Assembly (NCBI RefSeq): GCF_029931775.1
Contig: NC_079322.1
Coordinates: forward strand, 23,386,542-23,450,541
DNA from: Euleptes europaea
Taxonomy: Eukaryota; Chordata; Lepidosauria; Squamata; Sphaerodactylidae
Direction of reading: 5' to 3'
DNA: 64,000 nt
This document shows positions 1 through 11,011 of the stretch, piece by piece. How positions within the stretch are numbered: the first letter of the stretch is position 1; each line of letters begins with the position of its first letter. The notes beneath the pieces are model-generated. The model did not search any database. It was not told where the DNA came from and saw only the letters and a program-made list of their open reading frames with translations. The translations under genes were made by a program, and so were the position numbers.

Positions 1-467
1 TGAAGGGGGACTTTTTCCCCTCCTCGGAGTCCAGGTCTACCGCCAAGAAAGCCAGTGGGTAGACATGGCCTCTGAATGGGACTCAGCCTGAGGCCAGGTC
101 TACCAAAGGAAGCCCGCCCCACCCAACAGCTGATAGGCGGGCGGGGGGGCAGGAACCGCCAAGCCGCCCGCCCAGCAATCGTGCGGCTAGAGGGGAGGGG
201 AGGCTTTAGCCTCCCAACCATTGAGGGCAAGGGAAAGGGGGACCTGGCCATTCTCCACGGCCGGGGGGGGGGGGGGAGAGACAGAGCGCCTGCTCGCCTG
301 CTCTCTCGCGCTTTCTCTCTCTCTCTCTCTCAGGCGCGCCGGCTCCGCAGCCCGGCTGCCGGCGCGAGCAGGCGCAAGAGCAGGGGCTCCGAACCAAGTT
401 CGAAGAGCCGCACTCAACGGGCCAAAGAGCCGCATGCGGCTCAGGAGCCGCAGTTTGCAGATCCCTG
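1..467. mobile_element. Right end of a hAT-like DNA transposon (GC-rich)
   Basis: The stretch ending at 467 has short self-complementary blocks around GAGCCGCATGCGGCTC and finishes in ATCCCTG, the form of a hAT terminal repeat (CAGGGATC on the other strand). The interior is GC-rich, with a G run near 265 and a CT dinucleotide run near 315-332. The left end is outside the window or not recognisable. Open frames in this interval are a by-product of GC content. The family assignment rests on memory of similar reptile repeats. Confidence 0.4.
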
Positions 468-865
468 CCCTATGCTACCTTACCATGTATTTCTTAGTTT
501 TCACCATCTGAGAGGCTGGAAAGAATAAAGGTTGAAAACAGAAAGCCACAAATTCCTTCGTTAAAAAAAAAAAAGTAGAGTTAAGCAGCTTTGCAGTGAA
601 CATCATGCAAATTACCCTCCCTGGTACTAAAGCTCTGTCACACATGCCTTTTGTACATGCAGGTGCCATGATTGCCAGCACAGCCTTTTTGGTGGTCAAA
701 GGGGGGCTCTCCTTTCCTTTTTGACCAGCAGAAAAGCTGGTTGGATCCAACCTCATGTGTTACACAGACAGAAATACTTTCATACAGTCACAAGAGGACT
801 ATCAACATAGTTGGCTATAGAGTTAAGCTCTGCAACATTCAAAACACTAAACTCTTCAATAGCAT

Positions 866-1187
866 ACGTTGAGTATCCCTTATCCGGACTGCTTGAGACC
901 AGAAATGGCCCGTGTTTTGGATCTTTCTGTATTTTGGAATTTTTTGGAATTTTTGCATATACATGATGAGATCTCTTGGGGATGGGATCCAAGTCTAAAC
1001 ACCACATTTATTTATGTTATATAGCCTGAAAGTAATTTGAAACAATATTTTAAATAATTTTGTGCACATTAAACCATCAGAGGCAATGCTGAGGGTCTGT
1101 GAGTAATGCCTCCATGCTGGCTCAAAAGGTCCGGTTTTCAGATCAGTCTAGATATCAGATGTCCGGATAAGGGATAGTCAACCTGTA
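866..1187. mobile_element. Non-autonomous Tc1/mariner (Tigger-like) DNA transposon
   Basis: Terminal inverted repeats are visible: GAGTATCCCTTATCCGGA on the left and TCCGGATAAGGGATAGTCAA on the right, with TA at the borders. The interior carries no reading frame. It strongly resembles a repeat family I know from mammalian genomes that shares the 'CTTGGGGATGGGA' interior. The exact family name was not checked. Confidence 0.6.
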
Positions 1188-2690
1188 ACAGACATTAAAG
1201 CATAATAACTGTAGACAAAAGGAGTCACATTTAAACAACCCTTGAAAATACTACCAATGCCTCCAGCAAAGTAGGGAGTTATCAACTTGTTTCCCAGCCT
1301 GTGCGTGTCTGTTTCACAGATCTTTGAGGAAACATCTGCAAAGGCGGGCTACAGGGGCACAGCAGGTTCTGGGTACTTGTTTCCACTGTCTTCACAAAGC
1401 TGGATCAAGGTTGCCGGACAATGGTAAGCAACTGTCACCAAGCACAAAAAGCCCTGTCCTGTGGACCTGTGGGTCAGGCGGTACGAATGAGAAGAGGAAT
1501 CAGGTGAATTGCCTGTTCTCCTTCTATCTGCAGAATGTCCCCAGAATGCAATCCCTCTTAAATTTTACAGTGGAGGCAATGAAATCAAATAAGGTCTAGA
1601 ATGCCATTTCCTAATGAATGAACCGCTGACTAGGACTACAAGAAATGAAGTCTGCATGTCCACAGCACAGATCTAATATTGATAGGCTGGCAGTGCAAGA
1701 TGCTTAACCAAACACCATACTATATTATAATCTAGTTATTTATAACAGATGTCACATTGACAATATACAACAATGCAGGAAATGCTTTCCTTAATCCTCA
1801 GATTCTTGATTTTGGCTTTAAGCCTCATTAAAATGGCAGGAAAGAAACAAGCCACATTACTTATCTTACTCTAGCTAAGAAATATAATGAAAGATACACA
1901 ATGTTTCAGTCTTATCAGCCAAGTCAAAGGATTCCTTCTCTGGGACTTATTATCAGTGTTAGAAAAAAGTAACATGCAAAGGGCTTTTACACTGAAATTT
2001 TGTTTACACATTTTATTCCTAGCAAGGAAATTTACTCCTCCATATCAACTCCCCTTTTCTGTGATGTTCTGCTGTCGCAAACTAAATTTTAGTTGTGAAC
2101 TCTACTTTTTTGATACGTCAAAGTAACTGCAGACCAGATGGTGCCAAAAGTTCCATGCTCTTTTTGTATGTGATGTTGGCACTGCTCATAAACACACGAA
2201 GACTTTCCTGTGCTCAGTGTGTATGTGCATCACTTCTAGTCTGCCTGGAGAACACTTAACTGATTTTTAAGTATCTTATGCTAGGTTTTAATTCTACATT
2301 TGTCTACCTTCTCCCCCGGCCCCCACAACACACATGGTTCAGAGAAATACATGAGCGCCCTCTGGTGGCTAAATATATGCATATGCATGCAAAAATATGT
2401 AATATCTCATTTTGCACTCAAACTAGAATCTTGCAACTCAATTAAAAGCACATAAAACAGTTAAATTATGGACATAAAACCCAGGAAGTAAATTTTCTTA
2501 CACTATAAAGTAAAATACACTTCAAAGACCCTCTGCTCACCCAAACTGAACACACTCTGAGGATTAAAGTTTCCCTACTGAAGGAAAATGAATTATTTCT
2601 CCCCTCATATCCTAATGTGTCCCTGCCTGTGACCGTGCTTCCTCCAGCTCCATTGCTCTAAACTTCCTAAAGGTCTCCACGTATGCCCAA
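1188..2690. other. BBS9 intron, no coding signal recognised
   Basis: AT-rich intron of BBS9 downstream of its last visible exon. I see no exon, no clear repeat and no RNA gene. The only motif that stood out is a CTCF-type site at 2354-2368. Confidence 0.5.
2354..2368 (-). promoter_or_regulatory. CTCF-type motif
   Basis: On the minus strand the sequence reads CCACCAGAGGGCGCT, matching the degenerate CTCF core CCASYAGRKGGCRSY at every position. It lies in otherwise unremarkable AT-rich intron. Occupancy is not known. Confidence 0.4.
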
Positions 2691-2924
2691 TTTGATTTAT
2701 TTAAATTATTATTTTATACCACATCCCTGAGGCAGCTTCCAGAACATACATAAAACACAATATAAAATTACCTGGCAAATAATATATTTAAATCACATTA
2801 ATACAGAGGCCAGCACACATTTAAGAGAAAAACACCACCTATCTTAAAAACAAGATTTTCATTTCCATTCAAATTTCATTTCATTTCTATTTTCATCCCA
2901 TGGTCCAAGAAGCACAGGTACACA

Positions 2925-3086
2925 GTTCTTTCATACTCCAATATGTGCTCACTACAATGCTATGAAGTAGGCTAGCCTGAGGGCATGTGACTGGTCCAAG
3001 GTCTTCTAGCGTCGTGGCTGACTGACAATTTGAACCCAGATCTTCCCAGCCTAGTCTGACATTACTTACTACTACACTAACAGCCC
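2925..3086 (-). repeat. Degraded tRNA-derived SINE (Sauria type), minus strand
   Basis: The order of blocks (TGAAGTAGGCTAGCCTGAG, GTCCAAGGTC, TTTGAACCCAGATCTTCC, CTACACTAACAG) is the reverse complement of the Sauria-type consensus. That consensus has a tRNA-like head with box B and a central GTGACCTTGGGC block. A related tail-like stretch lies at about 2690-2770. Confidence 0.5.
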
Positions 3087-3089
3087 ATT

Positions 3090-3545
3090 ATTGAGGGGGA
3101 GGGCTGCCTCCAAAAGAGGTTCCCCCCCCCAACTGAGGCTGAAACCTTGCCCTTACCTGGAAAACCCGTGCAACCGCTCCATTGGGTTGCACAGGGATAC
3201 ACCACCTCAAAAGGTGGTGTATCTCCAGGTAAGGGAAAGAGGGCATTCCCAGGCAGAAAGGGCTTAGGAGGTCGCCTAAAGGTGGCTCCTCCCCTGGCCC
3301 AGAACGGGAATCGCCCCAGGAATGCCCCTGGGAGGACGGTGCATGGAAGTGTTCCATCCAGATGCCGGCGCGAGGCTGTGCCAGTGACCCTGGGCAGCGC
3401 TGCCATAGCAGCGCTGGGAGAATGGCATCTGGGGCCCCCCATCGGCGTCTGTGCCACCCTGGGTGGCGTAAGTGACACAGGCATCGGCGCAGGGGGCCCA
3501 AATGCCACACAGCCCCTTTCTGGCTTCCTAAGGACTTTCGTTTTT
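3090..3545. repeat. GC-rich interspersed repeat with internal inverted repeats
   Basis: This GC-rich island in an AT-rich intron contains small palindromes, for example CACCTCAAAAGGTG at about 3202-3217 and TTACCTGG/CCAGGTAA flanking it. Its vocabulary (GGAATGCCCCTGGG, AAAGGGCTT) resembles repeats at 34424-34872 and 62090-62780, which suggests one non-autonomous family. Open frames on both strands here are spurious. Confidence 0.4.
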
Positions 3546-3973
3546 TAGGATCAGGAATGGGCTGTATCTCTTTTAAATAAAGCCTTTAGAGCCAAAAATC
3601 AAACAAATCACCCAAAGCGTCATGATCCTAGGCCTGAGAATGAGGAGAGGAGCAGGCTGCAGGTCTCGGAGAAGCCTCTTTCACACCAAAAGGCCCCAGG
3701 GTCTTGCTGGGTCTTCCACCGTGGGCCCATATTTCCCAGACACCTTCTCACCCAAGGACTGAGCCTGGTGGGCCAACAGCTGCACAGGAAGGAGGGTCTT
3801 GAGAAAGTCAATAAAAGGTTCACCCACGCAGGAGCACAGGTTGGTCATCTCCCACCACTTCCTCTCTTGCAGCCTGCCCGAACTGCCTCCAAAACACCTC
3901 CATGAGGCTCTCTCTCATACACACCCTTCCTCAGATCCCTCCTTTTCACTGAAGCCCTTGGCACAACCCCTTA

Positions 3974-4206
3974 GAGAGCCAGGGTAGTGTAGTGGTTAAG
4001 AGCGGCAGACTCTAATCTGGTGAATCGTGTTGGTTTCCCTACTCCTCCACATGAAGCCTGCTGGGTGACCTTGAGCTACTCACAGTTCTCTTTGAACTCT
4101 CTCAGCCCCACCTACCTCAAAAGGTGTCTGCTGTAGGGAGAGGAAGGGAAGACAATTGTAAGCTGGTTTGAGAGTTCTTAAAGGTAGAGAAAATCAACTT
4201 CTTGTC
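3974..4206 (+). repeat. tRNA-derived SINE, 'GGCATATAAAAACC' lineage
   Basis: Reads from GAGCCAGGGTAGTGTAGTGG (box A-like) through TGGGTGACCTTGAGCTA and the GTGTCTGCTGTAGGGAGAGG block to a degenerate GTAGAGAAAATCAACTTCTTG tail. It lies in a BBS9 intron. Confidence 0.75.
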
Positions 4207-4324
4207 TCCCTATTCCAGTGGAAACTAAGCCTATGGACACGTAAATGTAATGAACACGTACACTCCCCTTGTTTACTTACACTTCCATCGTCCTCCACTC
4301 TAGTGTTACCGCCCACTCTCAAAT

Positions 4325-4400
4325 TTTAGACTGCAAGCTCCTAGGGGGAAGGGACCTATTGTCTACACACTGTAAAATACCTTGCAAATCAACAGTACTC
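4325..4400 (+). repeat. CR1/L2-type LINE 3' fragment
   Basis: The block TTAGACTGCAAGCTCCTAGG followed by GGGAAGGGACC resembles the conserved 3' end of L2-like LINEs. Short and old. Confidence 0.35.
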
Positions 4401-5199
4401 TAACAGTGGTAATGCCACAAACAATTATGAAATGATTTTAATCAGTTCTAACTTATTTTATTTCTCTTGGCTTCTGAGCCTTTAAGGAAAATATGACAGC
4501 ATTAGTTAATATTTTGCACACCCAGGAGGACTTACAAGCTGACTTTGGCAGCTTTTCTGACACCACCAAGGAAAAATTCAATAGGACCACTCGTGAATAA
4601 CTACGTCTTTTCAACGAAAGCCAAGATTAGCCCAGTTTTATCCAAGCCTTGCTATTTGTGGCTTCAACTACCCTAACAGAACAATACACATTGTAAAATG
4701 ACAACATATGTTCAGATCAACAGTTCACCTGGGATTCTATCCAAGCTGAATAAATATACGCTCAAGGTTACCATGACTGAATGTGTTTTACCAAAAGATT
4801 TCTAACTGAGGAGAAGCCAGGAAAGAAAGAAAATGCTTTAATACTAGTTTTGTTGTTGTTTTAGTGTGGTGCGTTTTACAGTGCAATCCTACACAACGTT
4901 TCTCCAGTCTAAGCCCACTGAAATCAGTAACACTTCGCTACTATGCCCAATGTTGGACATACGTTCCTTGCCGTTTTTTGAGTAGTTTACCACCACCCAT
5001 GTTCTCACAGGCATGCTAGCAAAAATCCACTCCCAAGCGAGATAAGTTAATTACACCATGGATAAAAAATGGTGAGGACAGCAAAAGTAGATGGCTAGCC
5101 CATCGACTACTGAAGGATCATAACTCGCAGCTCTCTGAAGCGGTTGCTAAATTTCTTACGGTTACTTTGGAGTAATAGTGAATGTAGTTAATGAACGAA

Positions 5200-5390
5200 G
5201 GATTCAGGTTATATAATGGTCTCCCTGGCCTCTATATGGAGCATTAAAGCTGTTTGTAGTTATTATTTGTATAGGTCTGGCCAAAGTATGGCCATTTTAT
5301 AACTGCCCTGTATTTTGTATTGGATGTCCCGTATTTTGTACTTGATGTTTTAAGCTACTATGCCAATAAATAAGGCTATGAATGAATGAA
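5200..5390 (+). repeat. LINE 3' end fragment with ATGA tail
   Basis: The stretch ends in CTATGCCAATAAATAAGG followed by GAATGAATGAA, the typical end of a reptile non-LTR element with a short tetranucleotide tail. No reverse transcriptase is left. Clade not determined. Confidence 0.4.
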
Positions 5391-5737
5391 AAACCCACTC
5401 CAGTTATTTCCAACTTGCCCTTTCCTACCTCAAGAATGGTATGGCAATCATATTACAAGAAGATACTGCTGTTCAGCCACCCCAGCCCCTTCACAAATGG
5501 TACAAGAGCCAATTGGCTCATTATAATCTCTTTGCCAGTACATTTCCTAAGCAGTTCGATTTACTGAGGCTTACTCCCAGGAAAAAGTGATCTTAGGACT
5601 CCACTACACTTCCCAGTCCTCCCTCGCTTTTCTGTAGAACCCAAGTTATCAGCCTTTCCTATGACTCCTATAACCACTGCGAACAGGGAGAATTTGTTAC
5701 AACTATATTCCAGCTGTATGTATTATATAAAACAAGG

Positions 5738-5835
5738 TATCTAAAGAAGTGAGCTGTGACTCGCAAAAGCTCATACCCTGCCAGAAATTTTGTTACTCTT
5801 TAAGGTGCTACTGGACTCTTGCTCTTTCCTACTGC
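5738..5835 (+). repeat. Half copy of the fold-back element family
   Basis: Carries AAAGCTCATACCCTGCCAG, then AGGTGCTACTGGACTCTTGC, the same arm as the complete fold-backs at 12699-12907 and 15716-15929. It ends about 35 bp downstream (transcript sense) of the donor of BBS9 exon 5. Confidence 0.55.
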
Positions 5836-5870
5836 TGTATAAAACAATGCATTCTTCATTTAAAGTTTAC

Positions 5871-5984
5871 CTTTTATCCCTCCAAAAGGCCCATAAGTCA
5901 TGTTGCATGCTGTTCGCTGCAGATTGTGTTCATACATAAGTTTGAGCTGATATTGGTTTCCATGTTCTGTGTTTCCCAAAGTTC
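5871..5984 (-). CDS. BBS9: BBS9 coding exon 4 (gene exon 5)
   Basis: 114 bp. Acceptor CTTCATAG at the 5' side, donor AAAAG|GTAAAC. Encodes TLGNTEHGNQYQLKLMYEHN and onward to GPFGGIK, with split glycine codons at both borders (phase 1 in, phase 1 out). Confidence 0.95.
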
Positions 5985-8900
5985 CTATGAAGAGAACGTA
6001 GATGTTATACCAGCAGTATTTTCCCTTCCTGAAAAATATATACTGTACTGCATCAGGAGGCTAATAAATCAGGAATAATAATTCAATTGAATTAGATCCT
6101 ACGTAACATTGCAAGAAAGAGGAGATGCTATGAAACAGAATTCTGAAAGTGACAGCACAACAATCCTGTGAGGTAGGTTAGACTCAGTGCATGACTGTCC
6201 CAAAGCCATCTAGCAAGCTCCCATGGCAGAGGGAGAATTCAAACCTTGGTCTGCCCGATCCTAGTTTGACACACTAACCACTACACCACACTGGCTCTCA
6301 AAAAGAAACAACATTACAATATGTATTATTATAATATTAACAGTAGCTATAACCCCACTTTTCAGAGACAATCTCCCTTTTCACACAGGTTACTTTTGAA
6401 ACATGAAGCCCCAGAGTACACCATATCCTTTTTCTGTACATCTGGATCAGCTATTACTCTGTTGACCTATAGAACAACAGGTCAACTTTGGACACCATCA
6501 TAATTGCTCTCCAGGTACTTCATCCAAAACCTTTTATTAGGTATTCTTTGCCTCCTGGTTACAGAATTCACTTCTCCTAGATTATCAAGATATGAGCGGG
6601 TTTTTAAAATGGTAATAAAACAGTACTGTGTTAAGCACACACACAAAAAAAAAGGTAGTCACATATATTGCTTTTTCTAAAGCATCTAAAACCAAAAGGG
6701 AAAACTTGGTGATTAAGATTTTAATAATGTTGCCCAGAGTACCTCTGGTGTTTCCATCTTTATGGATTATCAATATATAGAAGTACCACGCTTCCCTTTT
6801 TACTCCTTCAGTTCTCCACGTAAGCCCTATTTCTTATTATTGTACATTGTTTCAGAAACTGATTCGCTCAATTAAATTAAAATTAACTTAAATTGGCATT
6901 TTATTATGTGTTCCTATATTGCAACCCCAGACACACTGCCAGTGTTTCAAATCTAAAGGTCAGGCTAGGATATATTTGCTATTTATAGCACTAGCCTCTG
7001 CCAAATACCTCCAACACAGAGTTCATACTGTCACTCTTTAATGAAAGTAAAATTTGAAGAACACAAAACTAACACTTTCTTTTTGCCAGAGAATTCAAAT
7101 TAAAATACTGTCATTCACCAGAAGTACATTACGTATTTAGGATAACATGTTGCAAATTAATTGGTATTGTTATTGTTGTAAGGAAAAAAGACATAATCAA
7201 AATCCCTTCAGCTTTATTGAGAATTGAACATAAGGAGGGCCCCACTCAATCACACCCGTGTTTCATCTTGTCCAGCATCCTGTTTTAAGCAGTAGCCAAC
7301 CAGTTGCCCTACAAAGCCAACAAACAGGACAGAGAGGACAAGGGGAAGAACAAGAGAAGTTGCCTCCTAGCACTAGTATTCAGAAATTTGCTGTCTCTAA
7401 AAACGGGGGTTCCTTTAACTCGCTATGGTTAGTAGCCATTGATGGATCTGTCATCCGTGAACCTGTCTAACCCCCTTTTAAAGCCATCTATGCTTGTGGT
7501 CCTCACTATGTCTGTTGGCAGTGAATGCTCAATGAGCAAAGAAATATTAATTTTGTCTGTCTTGAATCTATAGCCAGAGTCTAAGTTCTTGCACTAATCT
7601 TGCACAAATCTCTTGATGGCCACTGTATATCCAAGTTTTGGCCCTTTCCTTCATTTTGCTATAAAATTAGTTTATAATCCTTTTCAGATTGGCAATTCAC
7701 TTACCTTCCAACATATCAAAATCAGGACAACCTTGCCTTTTCAAATTACTGCAAATTCAAATTCAGACAATTGTTTTTTGCTATATTTCTTAACTCTTTC
7801 TTCCATTTGTACTATTCATAATTTAGTTATAACTGTTTTCCACATTGCAGTCTAACTGGACACTGAAATTCCAATCATTCCATTCCAGAGTTTAGCTTCC
7901 ACTGGATTATTATCATGCATATGAGATTAGTAATGACTTGCCCAGGCTCTACCAAATGAGACAATGCTCTACTCAAAGCTTTCCCTAGACGGACAAATAT
8001 TAAATGGAAGCCCCATTCTCTGAGGCACAGATAAGGAAAAAGAAATACTTCTTGAGAAGCAAGAGACATTTGACTCATCCAGTAATTAACTTTCAGTAAC
8101 AAGAGAGCAAAGGTTATAGCAATTTTCCCAAGAAAGCAAGAAGCAAGTTTATACTACACAGTTTCTTACATTGTAGAAACTAACATGACAACAGTAGATG
8201 TGGAGTAACAAAAGTGCAATAAGTTTTCCACGGGTGAAAAAGAAACTGTGACCAAAAGAACGTCTTTTTTTTTACCTGAGACAGCATACACACACAATTT
8301 TTTGCAGTGTAACACAGCCAGATGAAGCAGTTCTGTACCACTGCCAGAAAAGGACAAGAGAAAAAACATGTGAACTTTCATGAAAAAAGAACATCATACT
8401 CTGAGATTGCTTAATTAGGATTCTTTAGTTAAGATTAAGTTCCAAACTGCTAATAACCAGTAACGAGTACAATACTGCACCTGAAAGAATTTTCACATTC
8501 AACACCTTTGACAAGTCACACTACATTTACATGTTCATCAAGTTCATGCTGAATGATATTTTTGGCTTTGCAAGCACATGAACTAAACAAGTTCACCCAT
8601 CATTTTTGATATACATGCAAGACATTATTTCATGGAGACAGGGGATACCTCAATAACAGGCATCTCTGAAGAGTTCTTACATATATCCAATTACCAGTTA
8701 AGAGCACTGAATAGAAATAAACAATATTCTTGAAAGGTTTAAGAAAAATTAAACAGTTTCCATTCCATTTATGCTGCTTACAATATACATGTATTATATA
8801 CATCCAGTGTCTACACCCAGCAAAAAGATACTTACCTAAGTGCAGTATTAACAATTAAACTACTCTCAAGATGACTGTGCCAAATTGAAGTGTAAATACT

Positions 8901-10965
8901 TTAATGAGTTTCAGGCATCACATTGCAATGTGTGGCTTAGAGGGCAGAGAACACACTGCAGACTTAGGTCCTCCTCACTCTCTCCTTCCCCCCTGCATGT
9001 AGATTTCCCGATTGCCTTTAACCATAGTTTACCATGATGCAGTAATCAGGCATACTAGCTTCCAAATCACAAATGTAAATGATGGGCTGGCTTAGGTATT
9101 CAAACCATAGTTTGATAGTTAATACTTACTTTTCTGAAAGGGATCGGGAGGTGTCACGGGGTTAGATCAAAAAAAATCTTTACTCCCTGAAAACACCCTT
9201 CCTATTTCAGTAACAGTTTGGGAGAGCTACACAATTGAATTTACTCTGCTTCATCTTCAAAACGTTCTTGGGTACCCAGCTCCGATTGGCTTTATGCTCC
9301 ATGACATAATTACACTGGCTATGTGATCTTTCAGCATCTGGATCGCATAGCGAGAAAGAAAGAAAAAAGCAGCACTACAGCAGCTACTGAGAACGAGAGA
9401 ACCAAAGCAAAAATATTAGCCTGGGGGAGAGACACATTTCAAGGAGCCCAACCCTCCTTTTTTTACCACAAACATGATGGTGCCCTCTCCCACATTAATT
9501 CTGCAGTTGCCCAATTCGGGTGTCACAGCAGACTATGGTTAGAGGAAACAGGAAAATGAAGGAAGGAAACAAAATGTGAGGGGGAAGCAAGGAAGGAGTG
9601 TGTGAGCCAGAGGCATGTTCCCAAACAACCTGGAAGTTTATCTAAACAAATAGTATAAGAGCTTTGCATAATTTTTAATTAGTTAATTTTCTAATCCTTC
9701 ATGTTTGAAGAAAGATTTCTTAGGATGAAAAACAACAACGGATGTGCCAAAATCCATGTTTTGATTCTAACATGCTTGCTACTAAGCAAGCACTTCATAA
9801 TGTATCTATTCAATCCTTGGGGAGGTAAGCTGGCTTTGACGATAAACCCTCTGAACCCAAGTCTCCTAATTAGAATGATAATTAGCAACAACACTATTTA
9901 CTTACGAAACAAATTTTCCTACTTCCACTTGCAGTATCGGTTCGCGTAATTGCGTTTCTAAGAGTAACTCTTCAGCTTGCATAGGATCTCCAGGTTTTGC
10001 AGGATGGGGATTATAGATTCTAAGAAATCCCATGTAACTGCCCACAATTATTTTATCTGAAAAATAAACATATGCAAGAAGTAACAGTGAAACTTATAAA
10101 ACTGCTCCTACGCTGCACTGTTCAGGATGGATCTCGGGGTTATAGACTTACATTCATGGAAAAAGGAACAAAATCCTATAATTTAAATGAACTGATTTTA
10201 TATTTAACTAGAAGTGATTTTATTATTATTGACTGTATTATGACTGATGGATTGTAGTATGTTGGAAGCCGCCCTGAGCCCTGCTTTGCTGGGGGAGGGC
10301 GGGGTACAAATTGAATAAAAGAAAAGAAAAAGAAAAATTACAGCCCATTTCTAAACATACTCAGAATTAATGCTCTTCAAGTTCAACAAAAAATATTTCC
10401 AATTTAATACACATGGGATTGCAACCTCTGACGAACACCATATAACAGGGATCACATTTCCCTAGGCCCACTTGCCATCTTAAATCAGCCAATAAATTCC
10501 TCTTGGTAACTCCACCAGTTCTCCAAGTGGAGCTGACCTCATCAAGGACTCATCACTGCAACAGCCCTTAACACTCTGGAACAGCCTTTTGGAAAGTCCA
10601 GCTGACTCCTTTCCTCCTCATAGGGCAGCTGACCAATACAAATTGGGGCATTTTTCTTTAGGTTGTCAATAGATTGTTTTACTGTGGATTTTGTATTTGT
10701 TAATTCTGGTGTACTGTCAATCAGTTTGGAATATTTTGGAGAAATATAAATGTTCAAATAAACACATGGGGTATAAATGTTCAAATAAACACACAAGCGA
10801 TACATTTCACATCAACAGTCATGCATCAAATCTACAAAACAGTTTCCGCTTACCTTGTCCACTGCTGCTGTTGTCAACATTTGCAACACATAAGCATCCT
10901 TGATCAAATTCCTCTTTATTGCAAACTACTGTAGACCACCAGTCACGAGCTTTAAATAAAGACAT
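5871..10965 (-). CDS. BBS9: BBS9 (PTHB1), BBSome subunit: first four coding exons, partial gene
   Basis: BBS9 is a subunit of the BBSome, the coat-like complex that moves membrane proteins in and out of cilia. The visible part is the start of its N-terminal beta-propeller. Four minus-strand exons are joined in phase: 10965-10854 (from the ATG), 10056-9906, 8340-8276 and 5984-5871. Together they give 147 codons plus one base, beginning MSLFKARDWWSTV, with later blocks QAEELLLE, LHLAVLHCKKLCVYAVS and MYEHNLQRTACNMTYG, very close to vertebrate BBS9 as I remember it. All borders are GT/AG. The next exon (human RDLICIQSMDGM... region) was not found down to base 1, so the gene continues to the left, as expected for a very long gene. 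The 5' non-coding exon is probably in the CpG-rich region near 13.4-13.8 kb. Confidence 0.95.
6150..6300 (-). repeat. Sauria-type tRNA-derived SINE, minus strand
   Basis: Blocks CCTGTGAGGTAGGTTAGACT, CTAGCAAGCTCCCATGGCAG, ATTCAAACCTTGGTCTGCC and CCACTACACCACACTGGCTC are the reverse complement of the SINE from its centre to its box A head. Confidence 0.7.
7205..7600 (-). repeat. CR1-like LINE 3' region, minus strand
   Basis: Contains GTCCAGCATCCTG, GTAGCCAACCAGTTGCCC and CTTTTAAAGCCATCTATGC, the reverse complement of the motifs at 15160-15466 and 16060-16215. These are widespread in squamates and look like a CR1-type 3' region. No intact frame. Confidence 0.5.
8276..8340 (-). CDS. BBS9: BBS9 coding exon 3 (gene exon 4)
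   Basis: 65 bp. Acceptor CTTTTCTGGCAG, donor TCAG|GTAAAA. Encodes GTELLHLAVLHCKKLCVYAV followed by S, with a serine codon split at the 5' border and a glycine codon at the 3' border. Confidence 0.95.
8341..9905. other. BBS9 intron, nothing recognised
   Basis: Between coding exons 2 and 3. AT-rich. I see no exon, no clear transposon and no RNA gene. Confidence 0.4.
9906..10056 (-). CDS. BBS9: BBS9 coding exon 2 (gene exon 3)
   Basis: 151 bp. Acceptor TTTTTCAG, donor GTTTC|GTAAG. Encodes KIIVGSYMGFLRIYNPHPAK then a segment ending EPILQVEVGKFV. It completes the aspartate codon left by the previous exon and ends two bases into a serine codon. Confidence 0.96.
10190..10335 (+). repeat. LINE 3' end with A-rich tail
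   Basis: GAAGCCGCCCTGAGCCCTGC, then GGGAGGGCGGGGTACAAATT and an AATAAAAG/AAAAG-rich tail: the usual end of squamate LINE copies. No frame remains. Clade uncertain. Confidence 0.45.
10854..10965 (-). CDS. BBS9: BBS9 first coding exon (gene exon 2)
   Basis: The start codon is 10965-10963 and the donor is GGACAAG|GTAAGC. Encodes MSLFKARDWWSTVVCNKEEF, then DQGCLCVANVDNSSSGQ, plus one base. The exon probably begins at 10977 after CCCCACTAG, giving 12 bases of 5' UTR here. That acceptor has almost no pyrimidine tract because an (ATT)n run lies directly before it. Confidence 0.96.
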
Positions 10966-10987
10966 TCTTCTTCAGCCCTAGTGGGGA

Positions 10988-11011
10988 ATTATTATTATTA
11001 TTATTATTATC
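10988..11011. repeat. (ATT)8 microsatellite at the BBS9 exon 2 acceptor
   Basis: Eight ATT units start about 10 bp upstream (transcript sense) of the inferred acceptor of BBS9 exon 2, where a polypyrimidine tract would normally be. Confidence 0.9.

Noticed and set aside
3077-3548. Overlapping frames of 133-143 codons on both strands
   Set aside because: They lie in a GC-rich interspersed repeat with palindromes and have no protein-like signal.
1-5870. Search for the next BBS9 exon (RDLICIQSMDGM-like)
   Set aside because: No matching minus-strand segment with splice sites was seen. The intron probably extends past the left edge.
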